A stretch of 64,000 nucleotides of DNA from Noviluteimonas caseinilytica (lineage in GTDB: Bacteria; Pseudomonadota; Gammaproteobacteria; Xanthomonadales; Xanthomonadaceae). Under the pieces are notes generated by a model. The model had not been told where the DNA came from. It ran no database searches and saw only the letters and a list, made by a program, of their open reading frames with translations. The stretch spans positions 2,232,001 through 2,296,000 of the forward strand of contig NZ_AP024545.1 of NCBI RefSeq assembly GCF_018406605.1. The letters are read 5' to 3'. Shown here one piece after another: positions 19,081 through 27,429 of this stretch. The translations under genes and the position numbers were made by a program. Within the stretch, counting starts at the first letter, position 1. Each line of letters starts with the position of its first letter.

Positions 19081-20381
19081 GTCGCGACGACGGCCTGCTA
19101 CTGGTCGAGCAGCAGCTGCTGCATACGGCGCTGGTGCGTCCCTCCTCGGTGTCGGAGATGCCGCTGCAGGCGCGGCACTTCACGACCGAAGCCTTTGCCG
19201 AGTTGTGGGAGTACATCACCCGCCTCAACCTCGAGGGCAATCCCGCCGACTTCATCGTCATCTGCGAGGCAGCGGAGCGCGATGGGCGCCTTTCGATTCG
19301 CGACCTGGCGGTGCGCCTGGCGTGCGACAGGGACCTCATCGCCTGCAGCTACCCCAGTTATCAATCGAAGCGAGTGGTCGATGGCTGGCGGTGCCGCGAG
19401 GCGGGTCGCATCGCCGACGACCTGCGAAGCGCCACAGGCCGTCGGGAGGAGGGCGCAGTCGATCGAGCGATCTCCGAGCTCATGGACCTCTTCGCCGACG
19501 ACCGCGAATGCGAACACACGGCTAAGAGCGCCATGTCCGCGGCGTGGGGCCAGGTGCTGGCGGCTCATGAGGCAGGTGGTGCGTTGGTGGGGGTGCCGAC
19601 AGGTTTGGCAGGCCTGGACGATGCGCTAGGGGGACTACACGACTCAGATCTGATCGTGGTCGGTGCGCGTCCTGCGATGGGCAAGACGGGACTTCTTCTC
19701 GGCATGGTGCTCGCCGGCAGCATCGATCATGCGCGCAATGGCTGCCCCGTTGGATTGATCTCCGCCGAGCAGCCACACGAACAGGTGGGTCTGCGGTGGA
19801 TGGCGACAGGATCCTCCGTGTCGGTGGGAAGGCTCCGCACCGCTCGTATCGAGGACCATCAGTGGAGTGGCCTAACAGTAGCCGTCAGGGCTTACAGCGA
19901 CCGCCCCATCCGCATCTTCGACCGCAGCTCACCCGACATCGCCGACGTTGCCCGCGTCGCACGTAGGTGGAAGCATCAATTCGGCATTCGCGCACTGTAC
20001 GTCGACTACCTCCAGAAACTGGAGAACGCGTCTATGGCGAAGGCCCCACGACACGAGCGCGTGGGTGCCATCGCGAAGTCTCTGAAGAACCTGGCACGCG
20101 AGCTCCGCATCCCGGTCGTCGCCTTGGCGCAGGTCAGTCGGGAGGTGGAGAAGCGCCCCGATCAACGCCCTCTTATGTCCGATCTGGCTGACAGCTCGGA
20201 AATCGAGAAAGAGGCCGACCAGATCATGACGCTCTGGCGTGACCTTTCGAATCCCTCCGCCGAGTGCACGCCGGCGGAGATCAACGTTGTGAAGAACCGC
20301 CACGGAAACATCGGGCGGGTTCATTGCCTCTGGCGCGGTGCACAGACGGCATTCGTGGATCCGTCGAGCGAAACCCACTAG
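19077..20381 (+). CDS. DnaB-type replicative helicase
   Basis: A 434-residue helicase of the element. An N-terminal helical domain (QQLLHTALVRPS...FTTEAFAELWEYI, about residues 10-110) precedes a RecA-like core. Walker A is GARPAMGKTGLL (about residue 200), Walker B is ALYVDYLQKL, and the KxxARELRIPVVALAQVSREVE block with the RP(L)MSDLADSSEIEKEADQ motif is typical of DnaB. It is shorter than chromosomal DnaB. With the upstream initiator-like gene it suggests autonomous replication of the excised element. The ATGA overlap indicates coupling. Confidence 0.9.
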   Translation: MSRDDGLLLVEQQLLHTALVRPSSVSEMPLQARHFTTEAFAELWEYITRLNLEGNPADFIVICEAAERDGRLSIRDLAVRLACDRDLIACSYPSYQSKRVVDGWRCREAGRIADDLRSATGRREEGAVDRAISELMDLFADDRECEHTAKSAMSAAWGQVLAAHEAGGALVGVPTGLAGLDDALGGLHDSDLIVVGARPAMGKTGLLLGMVLAGSIDHARNGCPVGLISAEQPHEQVGLRWMATGSSVSVGRLRTARIEDHQWSGLTVAVRAYSDRPIRIFDRSSPDIADVARVARRWKHQFGIRALYVDYLQKLENASMAKAPRHERVGAIAKSLKNLARELRIPVVALAQVSREVEKRPDQRPLMSDLADSSEIEKEADQIMTLWRDLSNPSAECTPAEINVVKNRHGNIGRVHCLWRGAQTAFVDPSSETH

Positions 20382-20398
20382 TCATCCAAGGACCCCCA

Positions 20399-20752
20399 AT
20401 GCCCACGTCCAAGCAACCGCGCCTCGGCGCACACGAACTGAAGTACCTCGCGCAAGAACTGGGTCAGGCAATGCAGGCGCTGAGCCAGCAACACCTGCTA
20501 CTTCGCGAGGAACTCTTCCTAGCCGCCAAGGCTGCGCGTAGTGAGAAGTGGACCAAGCGAGACGTGCCCAAGTGCGGCGCCGTCAAGGCAAGTACTGGTG
20601 GTCGCTGCGCCACCCCTCTCCAGCCGGGTCAGTTCCGGTGCGACCTCCACGCCCAGGAGCTGAGCGATCGCCGCAAGTCGAAGGTGAGCAAGGACAAATC
20701 GGGTGGGGACGGGGGAGGAAGCAATGGTGCCCCTGCCATCCCTGTCACCTGA
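20399..20752 (+). CDS. Small Cys/His-module protein of the element
   Basis: A 117-residue protein starting 17 bases after the helicase gene. Residues 5-50 are helical (LGAHELKYLAQELGQAMQAL). A Cys/His module follows (KCGAVKASTGGRCATPLQ...QFRCDLHA), fitting the C-x(n)-G-x2-C...C-x2-H pattern of the small HGG-type phage proteins. The C terminus is Ser/Gly/Lys-rich. Function unknown; DNA packaging or nuclease links have been suggested for such modules only by context in phages. Confidence 0.65.
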   Translation: MPTSKQPRLGAHELKYLAQELGQAMQALSQQHLLLREELFLAAKAARSEKWTKRDVPKCGAVKASTGGRCATPLQPGQFRCDLHAQELSDRRKSKVSKDKSGGDGGGSNGAPAIPVT

Positions 20753-21137
20753 ACTTGGTAGTGCCTACACGCGCGCACGAATGACTCTGGTGAGGAGGTG
20801 GCGAGAAATGGGGGATCGAGAAGCCGGAAAGGGACCACCTTCGAAGGGTCCAAGGGTGGGAGGTTCGTGCCAGGCCCGGACCACCCAAGGTACCCCCTGC
20901 AGGTGGTTGTCTGTCCCCGGTTACAGGCGCTGTCGGCATCATCACGGCAGGTGTCGAGCACTCACCAAAAGCGGCAAGCCATGTCGTGGCGGCGGCCTCA
21001 ATGGAACAGGGCGGTGCAAGTGGCATGGTGGCCTGTCCACCGGGCCCGTGACGACTGAAGGGAAACGGCGAGTCGCATTGAACCTGCCCCGAGTGCGGGA
21101 TAAGCGTCACCGAGTAGGAGGTAGGAAGTGGACGTGA
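20724..21137 (+). CDS. HGG-motif protein with two Cys/His modules
   Basis: A 137-residue basic protein with two successive modules: SCQARTTQGTPCRWL...CRHHHG and RCRALTKSGKPCRGG...CKWHGG. The second ends in the phage-type HGGLSTGPVT signature. GGGAGGAAG immediately upstream supports the ATG at 20724, which overlaps the previous gene in another frame. Proteins with this signature are frequent in phage and integrative-element replication regions. The biochemical role is not known to me. Confidence 0.7.
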   Translation: MVPLPSLSPELGSAYTRARMTLVRRWREMGDREAGKGPPSKGPRVGGSCQARTTQGTPCRWLSVPGYRRCRHHHGRCRALTKSGKPCRGGGLNGTGRCKWHGGLSTGPVTTEGKRRVALNLPRVRDKRHRVGGRKWT

Positions 21138-21556
21138 TCCTGCGAGATTCGATCATTAATCGAGCGCGGACAGCGAATAATCTTGTTCGCTCATCATGGC
21201 CACATGAGCTTGATGCTCTTCACGACGCGGAGATCGAACTAGGCTGTTGTCACGAGCTCTTTGAGGTGGATCATCAAAGTGAATCCGTGCGCAGTGATAC
21301 GAAGGAACCGAAGTCATCTGTCGCGCATTTCGAACTGTTCCTGGCGAAAATGCAGTTCCACAATGCGGATGGTGAATCGACTTCGTTAGCGAACCTTACA
21401 AACGGGGATCTCTGGCTGGTTTGGCTTGAGTACAACGCGAACATGGTGCGTTGGGTTTTCGAACATGGCGATCCAGAGCATGAATTCATTTCCACGACAC
21501 TCCTACGTATGGAGGTGGCTATGTTGATGGCCTCGCCCATTTGGCGGGTCCAGTAG
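21128..21556 (+). CDS. Hypothetical protein of the element
   Basis: An unrecognised 142-residue acidic protein, probably starting at the GTG at 21128, which overlaps the end of the HGG-motif gene and has GGAG about eight bases upstream. It seems mostly helical and soluble, with two adjacent cysteines (LGCCHELFEV). Base composition is more AT-rich than that of the upstream genes, a hint of different origin. No motif allows a function to be given. Confidence 0.55.
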   Translation: MDVILRDSIINRARTANNLVRSSWPHELDALHDAEIELGCCHELFEVDHQSESVRSDTKEPKSSVAHFELFLAKMQFHNADGESTSLANLTNGDLWLVWLEYNANMVRWVFEHGDPEHEFISTTLLRMEVAMLMASPIWRVQ

Positions 21557-21704
21557 CGCATGCGCCGCGGGCATACCAACGCGAAAAGGAGTCCTAATCG
21601 CTTGCGCGATTGCGTAAAAGCCAATCCGCTCCTTGGGGGCGCTAGTCCGTTGACGCTCGTTTCAAGAGCCTCAGGCTGGCCACGTCTTCTCGAGGAGCGC
21701 CGCG

Positions 21705-21857
21705 ATGAAATTCACCCTGGAAGGCAAGATTAACCTTCGCGTTTTGATATTGCTGATCCTGATCCTATTTCACTATGAAGGACCGGCAAAAGCATGGCGA
21801 ATCGCCTTCGTTAGCGTGTGCTGCCGCGTGGTCACCACGATGCAGGGTTTGGGGTGA
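21705..21857 (+). CDS. Small single-pass membrane protein
   Basis: A 50-residue open frame with GAGGAG seven bases before its ATG. It reads as a short charged head (MKFTLEGKINLR), one hydrophobic helix (VLILLILILF) and a second mildly hydrophobic stretch. It lies between the replication block and the nuclease module and is transcribed toward the latter. Size, ribosome site and one membrane helix resemble small phage or defence-associated membrane proteins, but that is inference. Confidence 0.45.
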   Translation: MKFTLEGKINLRVLILLILILFHYEGPAKAWRIAFVSVCCRVVTTMQGLG

Positions 21858-22010
21858 TCCAAGACGGCCCGAGCTCACGACGACGCGACGCCTTCGTTGC
21901 TAGCGATTTCGCCCGCACGGGAGGCGTGCTAATTGGGTCCTCGCACCGGCGGCTGAAGCCTGTCTGGAAACGTCAGACGTTTGGCGTGTGAGTACTAAGC
22001 CGATGCGTCC

Positions 22011-23453
22011 TTAACGCGACAACGCGCTCGGCCGAGCCAAATGGCCCTGGATCACCAGCACGCAGATCGACACCGCGCCCTTGGCGTGGGTGCGGATGCC
22101 CAATAGTGTCTCGGGCGGCACCGGCGCCGTCTTCTTTTCGCTGCTGTCGAGCACGCACAAGATGGCCGTGCGCTTTGACTTGGCGACGGCATAGCTGGCG
22201 GTTTGGGCGAGGAAGGGGTCACACTGATCCACTGAACTGATAAGGGTGTCGACGGCCTTTAGCTCGATCGGCATACCGTGCAACGACAGATCGGTGATGC
22301 CACCGGCGGCATGAGCGTGCTCGTCCAGATCCGCGCCGATCACCGTTTGGCGACGCAACTCTGCGCGCACGTGCCGTTGAAACGCCGCTTCATCCCATCG
22401 TCCTTTAAACTCGGCATCCTGTACCGCGCGGCCGGCCAGATTGCATAGCGCCGCGAGCACTATCAGTGCATCGGCCGTTTCTGATTGGGGCACGCCGGGG
22501 CGGCGACGCAGCGCGTCACGCAGTGTGTACAGTGCTTGGTCCAACCCTGGATAGCCGCAGACCTGCAGCTTGGACGCGTCAGCACCGTCCACAATCAGCG
22601 TGCGGTGGCCGACGACGGCCACCGGTTGATCCCCGCGCTCGGGGATGAACTCGGCGGTGTATTTGAACTCGAAGGGGCGTGCGTGCATGCCCTGAGGCAG
22701 CAGCAACGCGGCGCGGCCGCTCTGCCGCATCGTGTACGGCGCGTCGCCGTCGGGCTTTTGAAACTGAAAGCTGGGGAAGTCGTAGGTCGATTTCGGCTCT
22801 ACGGAGATAGGCGTCAGCCGCAATTCGCGCTTGTCTTGCGGCCAGCGCGACACGCGGACTTCGATCTCCAGGTCGTGCACTTCCCGGGCTGCTAGCTGGT
22901 GCACTTCCGCGGCCGGCTGTCCATCGAACTGGAACTTCAAGAACGCGACGGTCAGGTCGACCAATGGTTCTTCTTTGCGCTCCAGTTCCGACTGGACAGC
23001 CCAGTCCGGTTTCACCGGCTGCGCAAAGATCCCGACAGGCAGCGGTACCGCAGTGAGCGCGTGGGCGATGTCGGCGACCTGTTCGATCGATTCCAGAGTC
23101 GCCAGACCTGCGACAGCCGCACGCAACTGCGCCGCGGCATCGCTCTGGTCGTAGTCGTTCAACCAGAGTCGGTAACGCTCGCGGGCGCTGCGCAAATACC
23201 TATCGGCGTCTGGCTCGGCCTCGAGCACGGCCCGGCGCCAATGCGTGAGCATGTCAACGATACGCACGATGCCGCCGAAGGCGTTGTACGCCGTGGCGGC
23301 TGCCGCACTCGACACGGCCGCAGACACCGCGTCGAGGGCCACGGCCAGCGTTTTGAGATCGTGGGGCGGCCACTGCCCATGCGCGATCGCCGCCAAGGCC
23401 TCAACGGCCTGCAGTCGTGGCAGCAAGGACTCAGAAGAAAGGGAATTTTTCAT
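22011..23453 (-). CDS. Protein with C-terminal PD-(D/E)XK nuclease-like domain
   Basis: Second gene of a two-gene module, 480 residues. The first 150 or so residues are helical and Ala-rich. The middle (about 185-300) is beta-rich (FEFKYTAEFIPERGDQ, GHRTLIVDG). The C-terminal region has the pattern of a PD-(D/E)XK nuclease core: Asp388 in GGITDLSL, then Glu397-Leu-Lys399 in PIELKAV, then helix residues Gln416 and Tyr421 in FLAQTASYAV. The start overlaps the upstream gene by 23 bases, so translation is probably coupled. I infer a DNA-cleaving effector; no named family is claimed. Confidence 0.65.
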   Translation of the reverse strand: MKNSLSSESLLPRLQAVEALAAIAHGQWPPHDLKTLAVALDAVSAAVSSAAAATAYNAFGGIVRIVDMLTHWRRAVLEAEPDADRYLRSARERYRLWLNDYDQSDAAAQLRAAVAGLATLESIEQVADIAHALTAVPLPVGIFAQPVKPDWAVQSELERKEEPLVDLTVAFLKFQFDGQPAAEVHQLAAREVHDLEIEVRVSRWPQDKRELRLTPISVEPKSTYDFPSFQFQKPDGDAPYTMRQSGRAALLLPQGMHARPFEFKYTAEFIPERGDQPVAVVGHRTLIVDGADASKLQVCGYPGLDQALYTLRDALRRRPGVPQSETADALIVLAALCNLAGRAVQDAEFKGRWDEAAFQRHVRAELRRQTVIGADLDEHAHAAGGITDLSLHGMPIELKAVDTLISSVDQCDPFLAQTASYAVAKSKRTAILCVLDSSEKKTAPVPPETLLGIRTHAKGAVSICVLVIQGHLARPSALSR

Positions 23454-25986
23454 CGTTCTTGAACAGTTGCGCCAGCTCTTCGTTGACTTGCATCCATGCC
23501 TGGCCCAGCGCCAAGGCCTCGTCCAGCTTTCCCTCGCTGATCAGGTGTTCGAAGCTGACGCGGCGCTCGAGCTGCTGCGCCTGCAGTCGGCGAGCGCGCT
23601 CGCGCACAGTGTCGGGGAAAGCGGCCACATGCAACGCGGCTACTTGGGTCGCACCCCGCCAGGCGCGGTCACGCGTGAGCAGTTCGACAAACGTGCTGCA
23701 CAGCTGAGGGTTGCTCGGGTCCGTTGCCACAGCCTCCAAGATCGCCGGGACATGGGGCGCGCACGCGCCCAAGGGAAGATCCGCCACCAGCTCCAGTGCG
23801 TGCTCGAGTTCGTAGTCTTGTCGGCAGTGGCCGATCCAACCCAGGACTAACGCCGCCCAGCCATCGAGGTGCTGAAACTGTGTGAGGAAGTAGCGGTGCC
23901 CGCTGCGCAAGAGCACCGAGGTCTCCAGCTCCGAGACCAGGGCCACCAGCACTTGGCCTTGCGCCTTGGGCAGTGGGCCCTCGCCGCGGTAGGTCGTTAC
24001 CTTCGCTTCGATGCACTCGAGCAGGAACTCGGGGTCGTTTCCCCCGCGGTAGGCGACGATGAGGTTATCTAGGGCGGCGGCAATCAACGGGTTGAAGTGG
24101 GCCGGAAGCCGGAGTCGCCCCAGCGCCTGCACCGCCGCCTTGTGCACGATTACGTAGGGATCGAACAACATCAGGACCAGGCTATCGGCGACTAGGTCCG
24201 GGAGATCGGAGAATCGCTGGCTGCCGATGTCCTTGAGCGCGTCGGCGGCCGCAGCGCGCCCGGCGACTGAGGCCCCTACCATGGTGCTGTACAGATGGGG
24301 CAGCATCGTATTCAGTCCGGTACTTGTCGCGAGCAGCGGCGCGAGCTCCCGTACGACCGCCGCCTCGAACGTGTCGCCGAGCAGGCCGCGCTGGCTCAGA
24401 AACGCCTCAAAGCGCGCCAGCCCGTCGGCATCGGTGAGGGCGCCGTGGATTGCCACCTCAAGCAGCGCGGCGCGCAGGTGCCATAGACGCGTACGGCGGC
24501 TGGCCTTCACCATTTCCGCCAACGGATCGGGCGGCGTCAGCACGCTGGGCTCCTGCTCCGGTGCCTGGAGCTTGGAATCCAGGACCGCGGCCGTGCCCAG
24601 CAGCGCGTCCATCGCCACTTTCGCGGCCGGGGCGAACGCCCCACTCTGACGTCGGAACGCGCCCAAAACATGCTGGGAGACTTCGTTGTTGTCGGAGGTG
24701 ACCGACAGCGCAGCCAGTCGCCGGATCGCCACGACGAATGCTTGTGTGTGAGCGGGGTCGATCACCGATTTCGCGTCACGATCGCGATCCGCATGGCGCA
24801 ACACGTGTTCGTAGACGCCTGCCACGCGGCCTTCGCCGTCGTCCGAGGCGCTCTCGAACTGGCGCATCAGCTCGTCATCGGCAAAGTCGGGGCCGGCCAG
24901 AAAGGCGTAGGCCAACGCCACCTGGAGGTCGTGGACGATTTGGCGCAGCTCGGACTCGCGCTCGAACTCGACCAGGACGTCCAGCCGGGATAGATGCGCC
25001 GCCAGCGGACGCAGGAAGGGGCGGATCCAGCGGGTGTTCCGAGCGATGAGCATACCCATCGCCCGGCTGGTCACGCCCACGCGCAGGCGATCGCGGCGGG
25101 TGAGTAAGGCGAGCAGACCCCGTTCGACAGCCTCCGGAAACCGATCTGCCACCTGCATCAGCGGATTGGGGTCGCAGTCGTCGTAGTGCAGGCGCCCGAA
25201 CTCCGAGCGGGGCGGCGACGCGACGTACGCCAGGCCCATGACCGCTTCGGGGACGTCGGCGGCATCAACGAGGTCCAGTCGCTGCGTCACCGTCGCCGCG
25301 GCGAGCTCGAGCGCATACCCTTGGCGTAGGCACTTCATCGCGCAGCGCACCAGTCGTCGCTGGTCCGCAGTGTCGGCCAGGACGGTCAGCGCCGCCGCCT
25401 CCAGCCAGTGGTCGTCGCCTTCCAAGACCGAGAACAGGTACTCGGTGAGCGCCGGCACGAGAATTTCTGGCGCTAGGCGGGCGCTCTCGATCAAGCGGGT
25501 CGCCGCCTGCTCGTTGCGTTCGGCGTCGAGCCGATCCAGATCGTCCATGAAGGCTTTTGCAAGCACCGGCAGAGTCGCTCGCAACTCGGCGCGTGCGGCC
25601 GCCCGCGCCTGCAGCGCCGTCTCCTTAACGCGTTGCGCGTCTTCCGCACGCGTCTCCGCGTCCTGACGATCAGCGTCGCGCTGCGCAACCAGCATGGAGA
25701 GGTTGGGCAGCGCGACCGGCACCCGATGCGGACAGCCTACGCAGTTCGCGTCATGGAAGCGCACCGCAGACTCTTCCAGCATCCAAGTCGCCATACCCGA
25801 GGCCGACGCAAAATCGCACGCCATGGCGTGGTGTCCGATGGGCAGGCCGGTCTGCATCTCGATCATCCCCGTGCCGCCGAACTTCTCGACGCGAGCATGA
25901 CGGCACCAATTGTGGATCAGGCGTTTGGCGTGCTGATTGCGTTCGCCGTCCTGGATCGCGCGCTCGATATCCCGATCCCGACTCAC
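23431..25986 (-). CDS. Large helical-repeat protein with N-terminal Cys4 cluster
   Basis: First gene of the module, 851 residues. Residues 20-88 carry four spaced cysteines (Cys28, Cys57, Cys82, Cys85; NWCRHAR, HHAMACDF, ANCVGCPHR), a plausible zinc or iron-sulphur site. A coiled-coil stretch follows (about 100-150), then a long array of helical pairs resembling HEAT/ARM repeats (for example DPYVIVHKAAVQALGRLRL). No ATPase or nuclease motif is visible. The GTG start has AGGAG seven bases upstream. It probably works with the nuclease-like partner as a scaffold or sensor; this is inference. Confidence 0.7.
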   Translation of the reverse strand: MSRDRDIERAIQDGERNQHAKRLIHNWCRHARVEKFGGTGMIEMQTGLPIGHHAMACDFASASGMATWMLEESAVRFHDANCVGCPHRVPVALPNLSMLVAQRDADRQDAETRAEDAQRVKETALQARAAARAELRATLPVLAKAFMDDLDRLDAERNEQAATRLIESARLAPEILVPALTEYLFSVLEGDDHWLEAAALTVLADTADQRRLVRCAMKCLRQGYALELAAATVTQRLDLVDAADVPEAVMGLAYVASPPRSEFGRLHYDDCDPNPLMQVADRFPEAVERGLLALLTRRDRLRVGVTSRAMGMLIARNTRWIRPFLRPLAAHLSRLDVLVEFERESELRQIVHDLQVALAYAFLAGPDFADDELMRQFESASDDGEGRVAGVYEHVLRHADRDRDAKSVIDPAHTQAFVVAIRRLAALSVTSDNNEVSQHVLGAFRRQSGAFAPAAKVAMDALLGTAAVLDSKLQAPEQEPSVLTPPDPLAEMVKASRRTRLWHLRAALLEVAIHGALTDADGLARFEAFLSQRGLLGDTFEAAVVRELAPLLATSTGLNTMLPHLYSTMVGASVAGRAAAADALKDIGSQRFSDLPDLVADSLVLMLFDPYVIVHKAAVQALGRLRLPAHFNPLIAAALDNLIVAYRGGNDPEFLLECIEAKVTTYRGEGPLPKAQGQVLVALVSELETSVLLRSGHRYFLTQFQHLDGWAALVLGWIGHCRQDYELEHALELVADLPLGACAPHVPAILEAVATDPSNPQLCSTFVELLTRDRAWRGATQVAALHVAAFPDTVRERARRLQAQQLERRVSFEHLISEGKLDEALALGQAWMQVNEELAQLFKNDEKFPFF

Positions 25987-26633
25987 CCGTCGCTCCTGTC
26001 ACAATTGCGTGTCTCGGCAGAGTCTACCCGTCGCCTGCACTGGGCTTGGTTAGGCCTTGTTGGCCAGGGTGCTTCACAGGGAGGTAGCGGCCACTGTCTC
26101 GGCTTCCCGATCGCCAGAACTGCGTCCCGTGTTCGCCGCGCCAGCGTGGCACAGGCCCCACACATTGCGGTCAAAGGAAGAAATGCGCCGCGGAGTGTCG
26201 AACGCGGACTGGGGTACGAACTGCGGTATGCACAGATCCAAGTGCGCACCCGATGCAGGTCACGGTGTCATCCGGCTTGGGGTTTTCGGGCTGCTTGAAC
26301 ATGGTGCCGCTAAGCAACGATGCATGCCGCCACGGGATCCCCCTATAAACCGCAACGCGCGGCACAGGGACCAACGCTCAAACCGGCGCCAACGGCCCAA
26401 GAATAATTCCCGGTGTACCCTAGTCACATGGCTACCGGCTAAGAAGTCGCCCTCACACGCTCCAAGTCTCCATGACGCGGTTCCGGTCCGGATGCTGAAT
26501 ACCCCGCCGACCCCTTCACGCCCCCAGCCAACCCCGCCAAGAAGGCTAAGGCCCCGCCAAAGCGCGCCCGGAAGCCATAGATGAGCCGGCGGGGGAGGCG
26601 GGTGGCCGGTCCTCACCATGCCGTCCGTCACGG
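25987..26633 (+). other. Gap with decayed gene and one copy of a duplicated flank
   Basis: No intact gene is supported. The stretch 26368-26450 resembles 29373-29455 (shared blocks include ATTCCCGGTGTACCC and GTCACATGGCTACCG). After its ATG (26429) the frame soon meets a stop, but a downstream frame ends in a Lys/Pro-rich protein-like tail (PPANPAKKAKAPPKRARKP, about 26518-26580). I read this as a gene broken by frameshift. The upstream 380 bases show nothing recognisable. Confidence 0.45.
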
Positions 26634-26662
26634 TTGTATATACAAGATCAGCGTATATACAA
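26634..26662 (+). promoter_or_regulatory. Promoter/operator of the toxin-antitoxin pair
   Basis: A perfect 12-base palindrome TTGTATATACAA (26634-26645) is followed after seven bases by a half copy GTATATACAA (26653-26662). TTGTAT and TATACA (26656-26661) with a 16-base spacer make a plausible promoter lying within these repeats. Such overlap fits autorepression by the downstream ribbon-helix-helix-type antitoxin. Confidence 0.6.
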
Positions 26663-26694
26663 TCCGCAACCCCGCCATGGAGGCATCCCGGGCA

Positions 26695-26988
26695 ATGCCG
26701 CGCATCATCATCTCGGAGACGATCCGAGCCAAGCTCGCCGCCCTCCACGACGTGGGCGAACCCGAGGTCCACCAGTGCTTCGCCAATCGAACTGGCAACC
26801 TTCTTATTGATACCCGGGAGCAACATAGCGACCCGAAGACGCTTTGGTTTATTGCACCTACCAACAGGGAACGACTGTTGAAGGTGTGTTACGTCCCCGC
26901 TGGAGATTATTTCCTGCGCACTTGTTACCCGCCCGACGAAACGGAACTTGCGATCTACCGCAAGCATGGGAAGCCAACGGACTTTTGA
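26695..26988 (+). CDS. Small toxin of a type II toxin-antitoxin pair
   Basis: A 97-residue protein (MPRIIISETIRAKLAALHDV...TLWFIAPTNRERLLKVCYV). Close relatives in xanthomonads are usually labelled ADP-ribosyl-(dinitrogen reductase) hydrolase, a misleading name; the size, basic fold and downstream partner fit a BrnT/RelE-like toxin. GGAGG lies 11 bases before the chosen ATG; an in-frame ATG at 26677 would add six residues. Order toxin-then-antitoxin matches BrnTA. The molecular target is not known from the sequence. Confidence 0.7.
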   Translation: MPRIIISETIRAKLAALHDVGEPEVHQCFANRTGNLLIDTREQHSDPKTLWFIAPTNRERLLKVCYVPAGDYFLRTCYPPDETELAIYRKHGKPTDF

Positions 26989-27002
26989 TGAGAGATATAT
27001 CT

Positions 27003-27371
27003 ATGAACGCTCGCAACTTGGACCCCGCCATCACCGAGAAGTGGGAAAACGGCGAACTGGGGCGTAGTGACGAGTTTGTCGCTGTAGCCTCGGAGGGTGA
27101 GTCGCTTCAACTCGACTCAGACCTAGCAATGAAGTTGGTGTCTATTAGGCTGCCGATTCCGCTGATCGACACTCTCAAAACAATCGCAGGCCATTACGGC
27201 ATTGCGTATCAACCAATGATTCGGGACTTGCTTATGCGGTTCGCTAGGTCTGAGATCCATCAGATCGTAAGTGAGCTTGATAGCCAAATGAAGCAAGCTC
27301 AGTCGTCAGACGAATCTAGCCCTCCCGTTGAGGCGTTCATAGAACGAACCCGGATGGCTGCCTGCGGCTAA
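27003..27371 (+). CDS. BrnA/CopG-type antitoxin
   Basis: A 122-residue protein with an acidic N terminus (DPAITEKWENGELGRSDEFVAVA) and a ribbon-helix-helix-like C-terminal part (KLVSIRLPIPLIDTLKTIAG...QPMIRDLLMRF). This matches CopG/BrnA antitoxins, which neutralise the toxin through the N-terminal part and repress the operon through DNA binding. An in-frame ATG at 26988 overlaps the toxin stop and may be used instead. The last 25 or so codons are duplicated at 34264, where the rest of the gene is missing. Confidence 0.75.
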   Translation: MNARNLDPAITEKWENGELGRSDEFVAVASEGESLQLDSDLAMKLVSIRLPIPLIDTLKTIAGHYGIAYQPMIRDLLMRFARSEIHQIVSELDSQMKQAQSSDESSPPVEAFIERTRMAACG

Positions 27372-27374
27372 TTG

Positions 27375-27399
27375 AAAAGCCCCGCTTAGCGGGGCTTTT
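27375..27399 (+). terminator. Intrinsic terminator of the toxin-antitoxin operon
   Basis: AAAAGCCCCGC and GCGGGGCTTTT are perfect complements around the loop TTA, three bases after the antitoxin stop. The symmetry with both A- and T-runs means it could work in both directions. Confidence 0.88.
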
Positions 27400-27429
27400 C
27401 TTATCTGACTCCTCTCGGTACGTCAGGAA

